Origin: Pseudomonas sp. GGS8
GTDB taxonomy: Bacteria > Pseudomonadota > Gammaproteobacteria > Pseudomonadales > Pseudomonadaceae
DNA length: 64,000 nucleotides
NCBI RefSeq assembly: GCF_024168645.1
Contig: NZ_JALJWF010000001.1
Coordinates: forward strand, 5,583,501 to 5,647,500
Direction of reading: 5' to 3'
The position numbers were made by a program, and so were the translations under genes. This document shows positions 48,227 to 56,430 of the stretch, one piece after another (position 1 is the first letter of the stretch; each line of letters starts with the position of its first letter). The notes under the pieces were generated by a model. That model was given only the letters and a program-made list of their open reading frames with translations, was not told the DNA's origin and did no database searches.

Positions 48227-49021
48227 ATGGGTTTTCTCGCCGGTAAGCGCGTACTGATCGTCGGTGTCGCCAGCAAGCTGTCCATCGCATCCGGCATCGC
48301 TGCCGCCATGCATCGCGAGGGCGCTGAGCTTGCCTTCACTTATCAGAACGACAAACTCAAGGGTCGTGTCGAAGAGTTCGCACAAGGCTGGGGTTCGAGC
48401 CCTGAGCTGTGCTTCCCGTGCGACGTGGCCAGCGATGCCGAAATCGCCAAGGTCTTCGAAGAGCTGAGCAAGAAGTGGGACGGCCTGGACTGCATCGTGC
48501 ACTCCGTCGGCTTCGCTCCGGGCGACCAACTGGACGGCGACTTCACCGAAGCCACCACCCGTGAAGGTTTCCGCATCGCTCACGACATCAGCGCCTACAG
48601 CTTCGTAGCCCTGGCCAAGGCTGGTCGCGAAATGATGAAAGGCCGCAATGGCAGCCTGCTGACCCTGTCGTACCTGGGCGCCGAGCGCACCATGCCGAAC
48701 TACAACGTAATGGGCATGGCCAAGGCTTCCCTGGAAGCTGGCGTACGTTACCTGGCCGGCTCCCTGGGCCCGGACGGTACTCGCGTCAACTGCGTATCGG
48801 CCGGCCCGATCCGCACCCTCGCCGCTTCCGGCATCAAGAACTTCCGTAAAATGCTGGCCGTCAACGAAGCGCAAACTCCACTGCGTCGTAACGTCACCAT
48901 CGAGGAAGTCGGCAACGCCGGCGCCTTCCTGTGCTCGGACCTGGCGTCCGGCATCAGCGGTGAAATCATGTATGTCGACGGTGGTTTCAACACCACCGCC
49001 ATGGGCAATATCGAAGAGTGA
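48227..49021 (+). CDS. fabI: Enoyl-[acyl-carrier-protein] reductase [NADH]
   Basis: 264 residues, SDR superfamily of the FabI class. The N-terminal [17 protein letters not shown] cofactor loop, the catalytic Tyr-(x6)-Lys in [16 protein letters not shown], and [13 protein letters not shown] near the substrate loop are intact. It carries out the last reduction of fatty acid elongation and is the target of triclosan-type inhibitors. AGAGGAG precedes the ATG. A strong terminator follows. Confidence 0.96.
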   Translation: MGFLAGKRVLIVGVASKLSIASGIAAAMHREGAELAFTYQNDKLKGRVEEFAQGWGSSPELCFPCDVASDAEIAKVFEELSKKWDGLDCIVHSVGFAPGDQLDGDFTEATTREGFRIAHDISAYSFVALAKAGREMMKGRNGSLLTLSYLGAERTMPNYNVMGMAKASLEAGVRYLAGSLGPDGTRVNCVSAGPIRTLAASGIKNFRKMLAVNEAQTPLRRNVTIEEVGNAGAFLCSDLASGISGEIMYVDGGFNTTAMGNIEE

Positions 49022-49037
49022 TCTTCGGTTAGCCGTT

Positions 49038-49068
49038 AAAAAACCCGCCTCTTCAGGCGGGTTTTTTT
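49038..49068 (+). terminator. Intrinsic terminator of fabI
   Basis: AAAAAACCCGCC-TCTTCA-GGCGGGTTTTTTT: a 6-bp GC stem extended by A/T pairs, with a seven-base T-run. It lies 17 bases after the fabI stop. Confidence 0.92.
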
Positions 49069-49100
49069 ATGCTCGGAATTCAAGGCCAGACCTAATCCCC

Positions 49101-49190
49101 TGTGGGAGCGGGCTTGCCCGCGATGACGGATTAACTTTCAAAATGGAGGTTGACTGATACACCGCTATCGCGGGCAAGCCCGCTCCCACA
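49101..49190. repeat. REP doublet, TGTGGGAGCGGGCTTGCCCGCGAT family, copy 3
   Basis: Two inverted arms (TGTGGGAGCGGGCTTGCCCG and its complement) around about 40 bases, between convergent fabI and a LysR gene. Confidence 0.85.
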
Positions 49191-49201
49191 GGGGTTAGCG
49201 T

Positions 49202-50068
49202 TTAGCCGTCAATTTGTGTCAAACACCGGGCAAACAACTGCTGGATTGGCTGTGTACGCTGGCTATAACGCTGCAACAGTACGATCTCCCGGTAGAACGT
49301 CAACTCGCCCAACGGGATAATCCTGACCTTCGCCCCATGCTCCAGCCACAACCCTGCCTCGGGCAGCAGTGAAACGCCGAGTCCGCACTCAACCATCTTC
49401 ACGATCGCTTCCAGTTCGTCGAGCTCCAGTGCTACTTGCACATCAATCTGCTGTTCACGCAAAAACCGCGTCACCAAGCGTCCACCAAACGAGTTGCGGT
49501 CGTAGCGCACATGCGGGTGGCTCGCGAGGATCTGCAACGGGTCATCGCCTTCAACGTCCATCGGCACGATCAACACAAACGGTTCCCGGCGAATAACCTG
49601 TGCCGATAGCTCCTTGGGCAGCTCGAACGGCGGCTTGATCAGGATCGCCAGGTCCACCTCTGCGGTATCGACCTGACTCAGCAGATTCAACGACACACCC
49701 GGCACCAGTTTCGGCTCCAGTAACGGCGCCTGCTGCCTCAACCGCAACAATGCCTGAGGCAGCAGCCCGGTCTGGACCGTGGCCACCGCGCCGATTTTCA
49801 ATTCACCACGAAACTCGCTGATGTCATCACTGACGGCCATGCGGCTGAAGATCTCGAGCATTTCCTGAGCCATAGGCAACGCTCGCTGCCCCGCCACATT
49901 GAGGAGCGCCTGACGTCCAGTGCGATCGAACAGACGTATGCCCAACGCCTGCTCCAGATTGCGGATCTGCGCGCTGACCGCCGACTGAGTCAGGCCGATG
50001 TGCATGCCCGCCGCAGCGAACGTGCCATGGCGCGTCACGGCAATGAAAGTTTTCAATTCCCGCAGCAT
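49202..50068 (-). CDS. LysR-family transcriptional regulator
   Basis: 288 residues. A canonical HTH at 1-60 (LRELKTFIAVTRHGTFAAAGMHIGLTQSAVSAQIRNLEQALG) is followed by an effector domain. The start at 50068 puts the HTH at the N-terminus; a longer frame adds 19 unlikely residues. It is divergent from a VOC-family gene 113 bases away, which is its likely target. Confidence 0.88.
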   Translation of the reverse strand: MLRELKTFIAVTRHGTFAAAGMHIGLTQSAVSAQIRNLEQALGIRLFDRTGRQALLNVAGQRALPMAQEMLEIFSRMAVSDDISEFRGELKIGAVATVQTGLLPQALLRLRQQAPLLEPKLVPGVSLNLLSQVDTAEVDLAILIKPPFELPKELSAQVIRREPFVLIVPMDVEGDDPLQILASHPHVRYDRNSFGGRLVTRFLREQQIDVQVALELDELEAIVKMVECGLGVSLLPEAGLWLEHGAKVRIIPLGELTFYREIVLLQRYSQRTQPIQQLFARCLTQIDG

Positions 50069-50181
50069 ACAGCCTCCAATTGATCGAAATAATTTGAGCT
50101 CGCTGCAAAAATTATCGTCTTTCAATCAAAAAGCACAGGACTAAACTCAGCCTCAACGCTCAACCCGTCGAGGCACATCCG

Positions 50182-50607
50182 ATGCAACTGTCCCCTTTTC
50201 ATTTGGCCATCCCGGTTTACGATCTGCCCGCTAGCCGGCGTTTCTATGGCGAGGTGTTCGGCCTGGAAGAAGGTCGTTCCAGCGATCACTGGGTCGATTT
50301 CAACTTTTTCGGCCATCAACTGGTGATTCATCTGGCTCCAAAAAACGCTTCCCAGGAAGCCGCCCATACCAACGCCGTGGATGGCCACGACGTACCGGTG
50401 CCGCATTTCGGCGTGGTATTGGGGATGGAACAATGGGAGGCGCTGGCCGAACGCTTGAAAGGCCTGGGTACACGCTTCGTGATCGAGCCGGGTATCCGCT
50501 TTCAGGGATTGGTGGGCGAACAGGCCACGATGTTTCTCTTCGATCCCTGCGGCAATGCCTTGGAGTTCAAGGCGTTCAAAAATATCGATCAGCTGTTCGC
50601 CCGATGA
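50182..50607 (+). CDS. VOC-family protein (glyoxalase/dioxygenase fold)
   Basis: 141 residues with two beta-alpha-beta-beta-beta modules. The first begins [22 protein letters not shown] and has [16 protein letters not shown]; the second ends [15 protein letters not shown], with metal-site His and Glu in the usual places. Substrate unknown. It is divergent from the LysR regulator. Confidence 0.85.
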   Translation: MQLSPFHLAIPVYDLPASRRFYGEVFGLEEGRSSDHWVDFNFFGHQLVIHLAPKNASQEAAHTNAVDGHDVPVPHFGVVLGMEQWEALAERLKGLGTRFVIEPGIRFQGLVGEQATMFLFDPCGNALEFKAFKNIDQLFAR

Positions 50608-50624
50608 TCAGCCAACGGCGCCCT

Positions 50625-51233
50625 TCAAGAATGACGAGCCTCGAACTGTCGGGCGCGCAACGCCTTATCGGCCAGAGCCAGCAGGTCTTGCGCCGTTTGG
50701 GGTAGCTGAACATCAACCTCGATCTGCCCGACACTGAAGCGAATGTCATAGCCACGATGCACCGTGGCATTGCGCTCATCGAGTATTTCTTCGAGCCGCG
50801 CCCTGATCGCGGCAATCTCCACCGCGTTGGCGCCGGTCAACAAAGCGGCAAACTCATCGCTGCCCAACCGACCGATCACATCGCTTTCACGGAAAGCGAT
50901 GCGCAGCACATCGGCGAAGGTTTTCAGGGCGTTGTCGCCCTCGGCACGCCCATACAACCGGTTGATGCGCTTGAAGTCATCAAGATCGAAAAACAGCAGG
51001 GTCGCAGGTTGGCCCAACTGCCGACAGGCCTCCAGCGCCAATTGGGCCAGAGCCTCGAAGCCATGACGATTGGACAGCAGCGTCAACTCATCCATGCTCG
51101 CCATCTGTACGCCCATCAGTGCTTGCTCGGCCTTGCGCGCCAGGTCACGCAGTACATCGCGATCCTGCACGGCGCTGTCGAGGACGTTCGGCGTGCCAGC
51201 GCCGGGTTTGGGCGGTTTGTCTGGGGTTAGCAT
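50625..51233 (-). CDS. GGDEF-domain protein (diguanylate cyclase-like) with GSDEF signature
   Basis: 202 residues. A short N-terminal helical stretch precedes a GGDEF domain from about 45 (DELTLLSNRHGFEALAQLALE, FFDLDDFKRINRLYG). The signature loop reads RLGSDEFAALL, so the second Gly of GGDEF is Ser. An inhibitory-site RxxD five residues upstream is present as RESD, though position should be checked. No sensor domain or membrane span. Activity as a cyclic-di-GMP synthase is uncertain given the changed signature. Confidence 0.85.
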   Translation of the reverse strand: MLTPDKPPKPGAGTPNVLDSAVQDRDVLRDLARKAEQALMGVQMASMDELTLLSNRHGFEALAQLALEACRQLGQPATLLFFDLDDFKRINRLYGRAEGDNALKTFADVLRIAFRESDVIGRLGSDEFAALLTGANAVEIAAIRARLEEILDERNATVHRGYDIRFSVGQIEVDVQLPQTAQDLLALADKALRARQFEARHS

Positions 51234-51307
51234 TACTCACTCCCTTGATGGATATGAACGTTAGAGTCGTTCTTACCCGGTTTGACTCCCTATAAATGTG
51301 CCGCTGG

Positions 51308-51886
51308 TCAACTACCCGCCACCGGACACGGCCCTCCAGCGTCCGCCCAGAGTTTGAACTGGGTGACGAAGATATCGTGGGGCACCGGCACCGGCGCCCG
51401 CCCCTCACCCGGATGCCAGCCCCAAAGCACCAGTTTGTCCTCGCTGACATGTTTGATCAGTGCCGCAAAATCACGATCGCCATTGCTGGAACGGTCCTTG
51501 ATCATCGCGCACAACCTGTCGGGCGGTAGACCGATCCAGGCCATTTTGTGCGCGGCCGGCGGCAGGCTCCAATGCGGCGCTCCGGGCGGTGCGTGAGGCC
51601 CATAACTGGCGGGCGGATTGCTTTCGGCATGGCAACTGGCACACGGCAGACCGGCCGCCCCTTTGCCGTCCATCCCGCGAACCACGCTCATCGCATGAGG
51701 AATGCCGGCATCGAACTGCAATGGCGAATCGCCGGGGATATGGCAGTTCTGACAACGAGGGCTCTGGAATACCTTCTGCACCGTGTCGAACGCCTTCAAC
51801 GCCGCTTTATCGTCAGCGAACAGGTCCGAGGCATAGCCAGTCAGCCCGATCAGCACCACCGCGCCAAGAAACACATGTCGTCTCAT
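51308..51886 (-). CDS. Periplasmic c-type cytochrome of the molybdenum hydroxylase system
   Basis: 192 residues. A signal peptide (MRRHVFLGAVVLIGLTGYAS) and two haem-binding motifs, CQNCH at about 45-49 and CASCH at about 81-85. It starts 1 base after the stop of the large subunit gene, so it is the last gene of that operon. It should take electrons from the 2Fe-2S subunit and pass them to the respiratory chain. Confidence 0.85.
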   Translation of the reverse strand: MRRHVFLGAVVLIGLTGYASDLFADDKAALKAFDTVQKVFQSPRCQNCHIPGDSPLQFDAGIPHAMSVVRGMDGKGAAGLPCASCHAESNPPASYGPHAPPGAPHWSLPPAAHKMAWIGLPPDRLCAMIKDRSSNGDRDFAALIKHVSEDKLVLWGWHPGEGRAPVPVPHDIFVTQFKLWADAGGPCPVAGS

Positions 51887-51887
51887 C

Positions 51888-54056
51888 TCACACCCCCGAC
51901 AGTTGCAGCGGCAGTTCCCGCAGGCGCTGCCCGGTCAACGCAAACACCGCGTTCGCCACGGCCGGTGCCACGGGCGGTACACCAACCTCGCCGATGCCGC
52001 CGGGTTTGTCGGTGCTGGGGACGATGTGCACTTCGACCACGGGCATTTCGTTCAGGCGCAGCACCTGATAGTCATGAAAATTGGATTGCTGCACCTGGCC
52101 GTTCTTGAACGTCAGTTTGCTGTGCAAGGTAAATCCGAGGCCGAAGGTGATGCCTGACTCCATCTGCGCGGCGATGCTCTGCGGGTTGACCGCAATGCCG
52201 CAATCCACCGCACACACCACCCGGTGTACGCGAATCGCCAGGTTGTCCTGCGACACCTCCGCCACATGGGCGACGTAGCTGCCGAAAGACTCATGCACCG
52301 CCACGCCCAATGCGTGGCCGTCCGGCAACGGGGCTTTCCAGTCGGCTTTCTCCACCGCCAGATTCAGCACCCCCAGATGCCGTGGATGCGCCTTGAGCAA
52401 GGTGCGTCGGTATTCCACCGGATCCTTGCCGGCCGCCTCTGCCAGTTCATCGATCAACGATTCCATGACGAATGCAGTGTGGGTATGCCCCACCGACCGC
52501 AGCCACAGTACGCTGATGCCGGTTTGCGGTGAATGCAGGTCGACCAGGTGATTGGCCAGTCCCTCGAGATAAGGACTGTCGGCCACACCTTCGACGGAGG
52601 TTTTGTCGACGCCATCCTTGACCATGGTCGCCTCGAACGAGGTGCCGGCCATGATCGACTGCCCGACCAGCACATGCTTCCAGGCGACCGGCATGCCGTC
52701 GGCGTCCAGCCCGATGCGCGCCTGATGCAGGAAAGCCGAGCGATAGTAACCGCCGCGAATGTCATCCTCTCGCGACCAGACGGTTTTCACCGGTTCGCCC
52801 GCCGCTTTGGCGACGTACACCGCCTCACTGACAAAATCCGAAGTCGGGTTGGCCCGACGCCCGAAGCCGCCACCGAGGAACTGGGTGTGGATCTCGACCT
52901 GTTCGGGTTTGAGCCCGGTGATCTTCCCCGCGATCATCTGATCCAGGGTCTGGAACTGCGTGCCGGTCCAGATTTCGCATTTTTCCTGGGTGATTTTCAC
53001 CGTGCAATTGAGCGGTTCCATCGGCGCGTGGGCCAGGTACGGCACGCTGTATTCGGCCTCGATAGTCTTCGCCGCTCTGCCCAACATCACCGTCGCGTCC
53101 CCGGCCTGGCTGACCGAGGTGCCGGGGGTGGCGGCGAGTTTACGGAAGCTTTCCAGCAGTTGCTGGCTGTCGAGCCCGGCGTTCGGCCCCGGTTCCCATA
53201 CGACCTTCAACGCATCGCGCCCCAGCTTCGCCGCCCAATAATGATCGGCAATCACCGCGACCCCCGTGGGCACCTGCACCACTTTGTGCACGCCAGGCAC
53301 CGCCAGCGCTTCGGCGCCCTCGAAGGATTTGACGCTGCCACCGAACACTGGCGGCCGAGCGACCACCGCAGTCATGAGCCCGTCGAATTGCACGTCCATG
53401 CCGAACTTGGCCTGCCCGGTGATTTTCTCCGGGGTGTCGAGACGCTTGGTGGGTTTGCCGATAACCTTCCAGTCCTTGGCCTCCTTGAACTTGATCGAGG
53501 CCGGATCCGGCACCCGCAACTTGCCGGCGTCATCCGCCAACTCGCCGTAAGTAGCGCGCTTGTCGCCGGCAATGACCACGCCCGATTCGGTGCGAATCTG
53601 CGAAGGCGCCATGTCGAATCGCTTGGCCGCCGCCTCGATCAGCATCAAGCGCGCCACCGCTCCGGCCTGGCGATAGCGATCGAACTCCATCCAGGTCGAG
53701 GTCGAACCGCCGGTGATTTGCATCCCGCCAAACGCCGGCAGGCCATACTCGGCGGCCGAGGCTGGGGCGTGTTCGACGCGGATTTTTGACCAGTCGGCGT
53801 CGAGTTCTTCGGCGATCAGCATGGTCAGGCCGGTCCAGATGCCCTGGCCCATTTCCGAATGGCCGAGCAGCACAGTGACGCTGTTGTCGTTGCCGATGCG
53901 CAAAAAGGCATTGGGCGCGAAGACGTCTCCTTGATTCTCGGCACCGAAGGCAAAGCGATGGCCGCCAGGAATGACAAACGCCACCACCAGACCGCCACCC
54001 AACACCGCACCGCCCTTGAGAAAACCGCGCCGCGAGACAGGATTGATGCTGTTCAT
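51888..54056 (-). CDS. Molybdopterin-binding large subunit, isoquinoline 1-oxidoreductase (IorB) type
   Basis: 722 residues with a Tat signal (SRRGFLKGGAVLGGG), so the folded complex is exported to the periplasm. Xanthine-dehydrogenase-family features include LGHSEMGQGIWTGL, QFLGGGFGRRANP and the C-terminal catalytic Glu motif GGIGEVGVPP. It probably hydroxylates an N-heterocycle or oxidises an aldehyde. It is preceded by the small 2Fe-2S subunit on the same strand (about 25 bases) and followed by the cytochrome. Confidence 0.88.
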   Translation of the reverse strand: MNSINPVSRRGFLKGGAVLGGGLVVAFVIPGGHRFAFGAENQGDVFAPNAFLRIGNDNSVTVLLGHSEMGQGIWTGLTMLIAEELDADWSKIRVEHAPASAAEYGLPAFGGMQITGGSTSTWMEFDRYRQAGAVARLMLIEAAAKRFDMAPSQIRTESGVVIAGDKRATYGELADDAGKLRVPDPASIKFKEAKDWKVIGKPTKRLDTPEKITGQAKFGMDVQFDGLMTAVVARPPVFGGSVKSFEGAEALAVPGVHKVVQVPTGVAVIADHYWAAKLGRDALKVVWEPGPNAGLDSQQLLESFRKLAATPGTSVSQAGDATVMLGRAAKTIEAEYSVPYLAHAPMEPLNCTVKITQEKCEIWTGTQFQTLDQMIAGKITGLKPEQVEIHTQFLGGGFGRRANPTSDFVSEAVYVAKAAGEPVKTVWSREDDIRGGYYRSAFLHQARIGLDADGMPVAWKHVLVGQSIMAGTSFEATMVKDGVDKTSVEGVADSPYLEGLANHLVDLHSPQTGISVLWLRSVGHTHTAFVMESLIDELAEAAGKDPVEYRRTLLKAHPRHLGVLNLAVEKADWKAPLPDGHALGVAVHESFGSYVAHVAEVSQDNLAIRVHRVVCAVDCGIAVNPQSIAAQMESGITFGLGFTLHSKLTFKNGQVQQSNFHDYQVLRLNEMPVVEVHIVPSTDKPGGIGEVGVPPVAPAVANAVFALTGQRLRELPLQLSGV

Positions 54057-54081
54057 TGCTCAGACTCCCTTCAACGTGGCC

Positions 54082-54537
54082 TCACCCGATCTCGGCGGCG
54101 CGTTTGACCGCGGCGCGGATTCTTGGGTAGGTGCCGCAGCGGCAGATGTTGCCGGACAACGCCTGGTCGATGTCGCTGTCGGTAGGCTTGGGGATCTTCG
54201 CCAACAACGCGGCCGCCGACATGATCTGCCCGGATTGGCAATAACCGCACTGGACCACGTCGAGCTCGGCCCAGGCCTGTTGCACCGGGTGCGAGCCATC
54301 GCTGGACAGACCTTCGATGGTGAGAATTTTCTGCCCGTGGGCCACCGCCGTAGCGGGCGTGATGCAGGAGCGCAGCGGCGCGCCGTCGACGTGTACGGTG
54401 CAGGCGCCACACTGGGCCATGCCGCAACCGAATTTAGTGCCCGTCAGGTGCGCGACATCGCGCAGAACCCAGAGCAACGGCATGTCTGCGGGGACATCCA
54501 GTTCCTGGTCCTTGCCATTTATGTTCAGGGTCAGCAT
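54082..54537 (-). CDS. (2Fe-2S)-binding small subunit, isoquinoline 1-oxidoreductase (IorA) type
   Basis: 151 residues. The plant-type cluster ligands are in [15 protein letters not shown] plus a later Cys (SCITPA), and the second cluster is in [10 protein letters not shown] and [13 protein letters not shown]. There is no signal peptide, as expected for a subunit exported with its Tat partner. The start at 54537 ([12 protein letters not shown]) matches the family; a longer frame runs into the upstream repeat. Confidence 0.92.
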   Translation of the reverse strand: MLTLNINGKDQELDVPADMPLLWVLRDVAHLTGTKFGCGMAQCGACTVHVDGAPLRSCITPATAVAHGQKILTIEGLSSDGSHPVQQAWAELDVVQCGYCQSGQIMSAAALLAKIPKPTDSDIDQALSGNICRCGTYPRIRAAVKRAAEIG

Positions 54538-54601
54538 GGCGGATTTCCTCAGACTCACAGTGTTCTGAAGGGGCGTCGCTACCGCGACGCCATTATTTTT
54601 C

Positions 54602-54698
54602 TGTAGGAGCGAGCGGTGCGGCGATCCGACTTGCCCGCCAAAAACTATGACGCGGCGTGACAGAAATGACGCCTTCGCGAGCAAGCTTCGCTCCTACA
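54602..54698. repeat. Diverged REP doublet, TGTAGGAGCGAGC family
   Basis: TGTAGGAGCGAGCGGTGCGG on the left faces TTCGCGAGCAAGCTTCGCTCCTACA on the right, with the GCGGTGCGGCGATCCGACTT segment also seen at 30573. It lies in a 331-base gap between the Fe-S subunit gene and a VOC gene; the rest of the gap must carry promoters, but none was confidently placed. Confidence 0.7.
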
Positions 54699-54868
54699 AG
54701 GTCGGCGGCGTGACGCGCGCCTTGGGTTATCCCTACAGCTAAGCGCAATTTGACCCGCAAGCCATATTCATCGACCACCGGTCACCGCCGCCCCGTAACA
54801 GCTCGGCAGCTGCTACGGACTGGCTACGCTGATAATCCAGTGTGTTTAACCTGCCGAGGACAACCGCC

Positions 54869-55372
54869 ATGCAACGCTTTCCAAAACTCACACCCTGCCT
54901 GTGGTTCGACGATCAGGCCGAAGCGGCGGCGAAGTTTTATTGCTCGATCTTCGATCACTCGAAAATCACCGCCATCACCCATTACGGCAGGGCCGGTCAG
55001 GAAATTCACGGCCGGCCGGAAGGCTCGGTGATGACGGTCAGCTTCGAGCTTGATGGCCAGTCCTTCACCGGCCTCAATGGCGGGCCAGTGTTCACCTTCA
55101 ACGAAGCGGTGTCGTTCCAGGTCAATTGCCAGAACCAGGAGGAAGTCGACCACTTTTGGGGCAATTTGTCCGCCGGCGGGCCCGTGCAGGCGCAGCAATG
55201 CGGCTGGCTCAAGGATAAATTCGGTGTGTCATGGCAGATCGTACCGATAGCGCTGATGCACATGATGCAAGACCCCGATACGCACAAATCCCAGCGCGCG
55301 ATGCAAGCAATGCTGCAAATGAAAAAGCTCGACATCGCCGAACTGGAACGAGCCTTTGCCGGCCAGAGCTAA
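54869..55372 (+). CDS. PhnB-like VOC protein (3-demethylubiquinone methyltransferase-like fold)
   Basis: 167 residues of the PhnB/DUF899-like branch of the VOC fold. LTPCLWFDDQAEAAAKFYCSIF is the typical opening, with GGPVFTFNEAVSFQVNC and GWLKDKFGVSWQIVP later. These are widely annotated but rarely have known substrates. It is followed after 34 bases by an AraC regulator on the same strand. Confidence 0.82.
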   Translation: MQRFPKLTPCLWFDDQAEAAAKFYCSIFDHSKITAITHYGRAGQEIHGRPEGSVMTVSFELDGQSFTGLNGGPVFTFNEAVSFQVNCQNQEEVDHFWGNLSAGGPVQAQQCGWLKDKFGVSWQIVPIALMHMMQDPDTHKSQRAMQAMLQMKKLDIAELERAFAGQS

Positions 55373-55406
55373 TACACTCAGACACTGGCCCGCCAAGGAC
55401 ATTGAG

Positions 55407-56240
55407 ATGAAGCCCACCGTCGCCAAAGATGCAGACAAAGCCCCGCGCTTCTGGCGCGACGACGCCCTGCCCTTCATCGAAGCCCGCTCCATCGCCGACG
55501 GCCGCGAGGTCTGCTACGCCCGGCATTCCCACGAACACTTTTCCATCGGTGCAATCACCGCCGGGCGCAGCACCTACGTCTATGAGCAATCGGAGTTTCA
55601 GGTCAATGCCGGCACCGTAGTGTTGATGAACCCCGGCGATGTGCATGCCTGCAATCCGATCGATGACCAGCCCTGGTCGTACCTGATGCTGTACGTCGAG
55701 ACGCCCTGGCTGACAGACTTGCAGCATCAACTCGGGTTCAGCCAGGACTTGGCGTTTCGCCGGTTTTCCATCACCCACCATCGCGACCTTGAGCTGTTCA
55801 CCGGCCTGAAGAACTTGTACGAGGTATTGGTCGATCAGCAGCAAGACGTACTGCGCAAGCACAGTGCGGCGGTGGAGTTTTTCACTGATGTTCAACAGCG
55901 GCTCAACCCGGTTGATCAACCGCTGCGCGAACCCAACTTCAAGCTGGAACGGGCCGCCGACTACATCCGCGACAACTGCACACAGATGCTTAAGCTGGAG
56001 GACATTTGCGAGGCGGCCCAATTGTCGCCGTCGTACCTGATTCGCGCCTTCAAGCAGCATTACGGCATGACACCCCATGCGTTTCTGGTGAATCGCCGCA
56101 TTCAGTTCGCCCGTGATCGCTTGCGCAACGGCCAATTAATCGCGGACGTGGCGTTGCAAGCCGGGTTTGCCGATCAGGCGCACTTTCAGCGGGCATTTAA
56201 ACAGCATTTGGCGGCAACACCGGGGCAATATCGCGGCTGA
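55407..56240 (+). CDS. AraC-family transcriptional regulator
   Basis: 277 residues. The N-terminal cupin-like AraC-binding domain (HSHEHFSIGAITAGRS, NPGDVHACNPID) is followed by a double HTH at about 180-277 (LEDICEAAQLSPSYLIRAFKQHYG, VALQAGFADQAHFQRAFKQHLA). Regulators of this type are usually next to a LysE exporter; here the Fic-domain gene lies between it and the LysE gene. Confidence 0.9.
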   Translation: MKPTVAKDADKAPRFWRDDALPFIEARSIADGREVCYARHSHEHFSIGAITAGRSTYVYEQSEFQVNAGTVVLMNPGDVHACNPIDDQPWSYLMLYVETPWLTDLQHQLGFSQDLAFRRFSITHHRDLELFTGLKNLYEVLVDQQQDVLRKHSAAVEFFTDVQQRLNPVDQPLREPNFKLERAADYIRDNCTQMLKLEDICEAAQLSPSYLIRAFKQHYGMTPHAFLVNRRIQFARDRLRNGQLIADVALQAGFADQAHFQRAFKQHLAATPGQYRG

Positions 56241-56319
56241 ACAGTCGACAATAAAAACATCAACTCTTTTATTTCCCCATTTAACCGCGCATCTAACGGA
56301 CACATCAGGACAATAGATA

Positions 56320-56341
56320 ACCATTGTAACTGAGCAATGGT
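56320..56341. promoter_or_regulatory. Perfect 7-bp inverted repeat before the Fic-domain gene
   Basis: ACCATTG-(8 bases)-CAATGGT, in an AT-rich gap between the AraC gene and the Fic-domain gene. There is no T-run, so it may be an operator or a leader hairpin rather than a terminator. Confidence 0.35.
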
Positions 56342-56412
56342 GTTCGCTAACCTTTTCAACGCCACCAACACAGCGCCTGAACAAAGCGTTCACTTTATCA
56401 ATATATTAGCCC

Positions 56413-56424
56413 GCAAAGGATTGC
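56413..56424 (+). promoter_or_regulatory. Candidate RsmA/RsmE (CsrA) site over the ribosome binding site
   Basis: GCA-AAGGAT-TGC, a 3-bp stem closing the hexaloop AAGGAT that contains the Shine-Dalgarno sequence of the Fic-domain gene. The 12-mer is identical to the one at 12846-12857 before the other giant toxin-like gene. Confidence 0.45.
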
Positions 56425-56430
56425 CCATTC

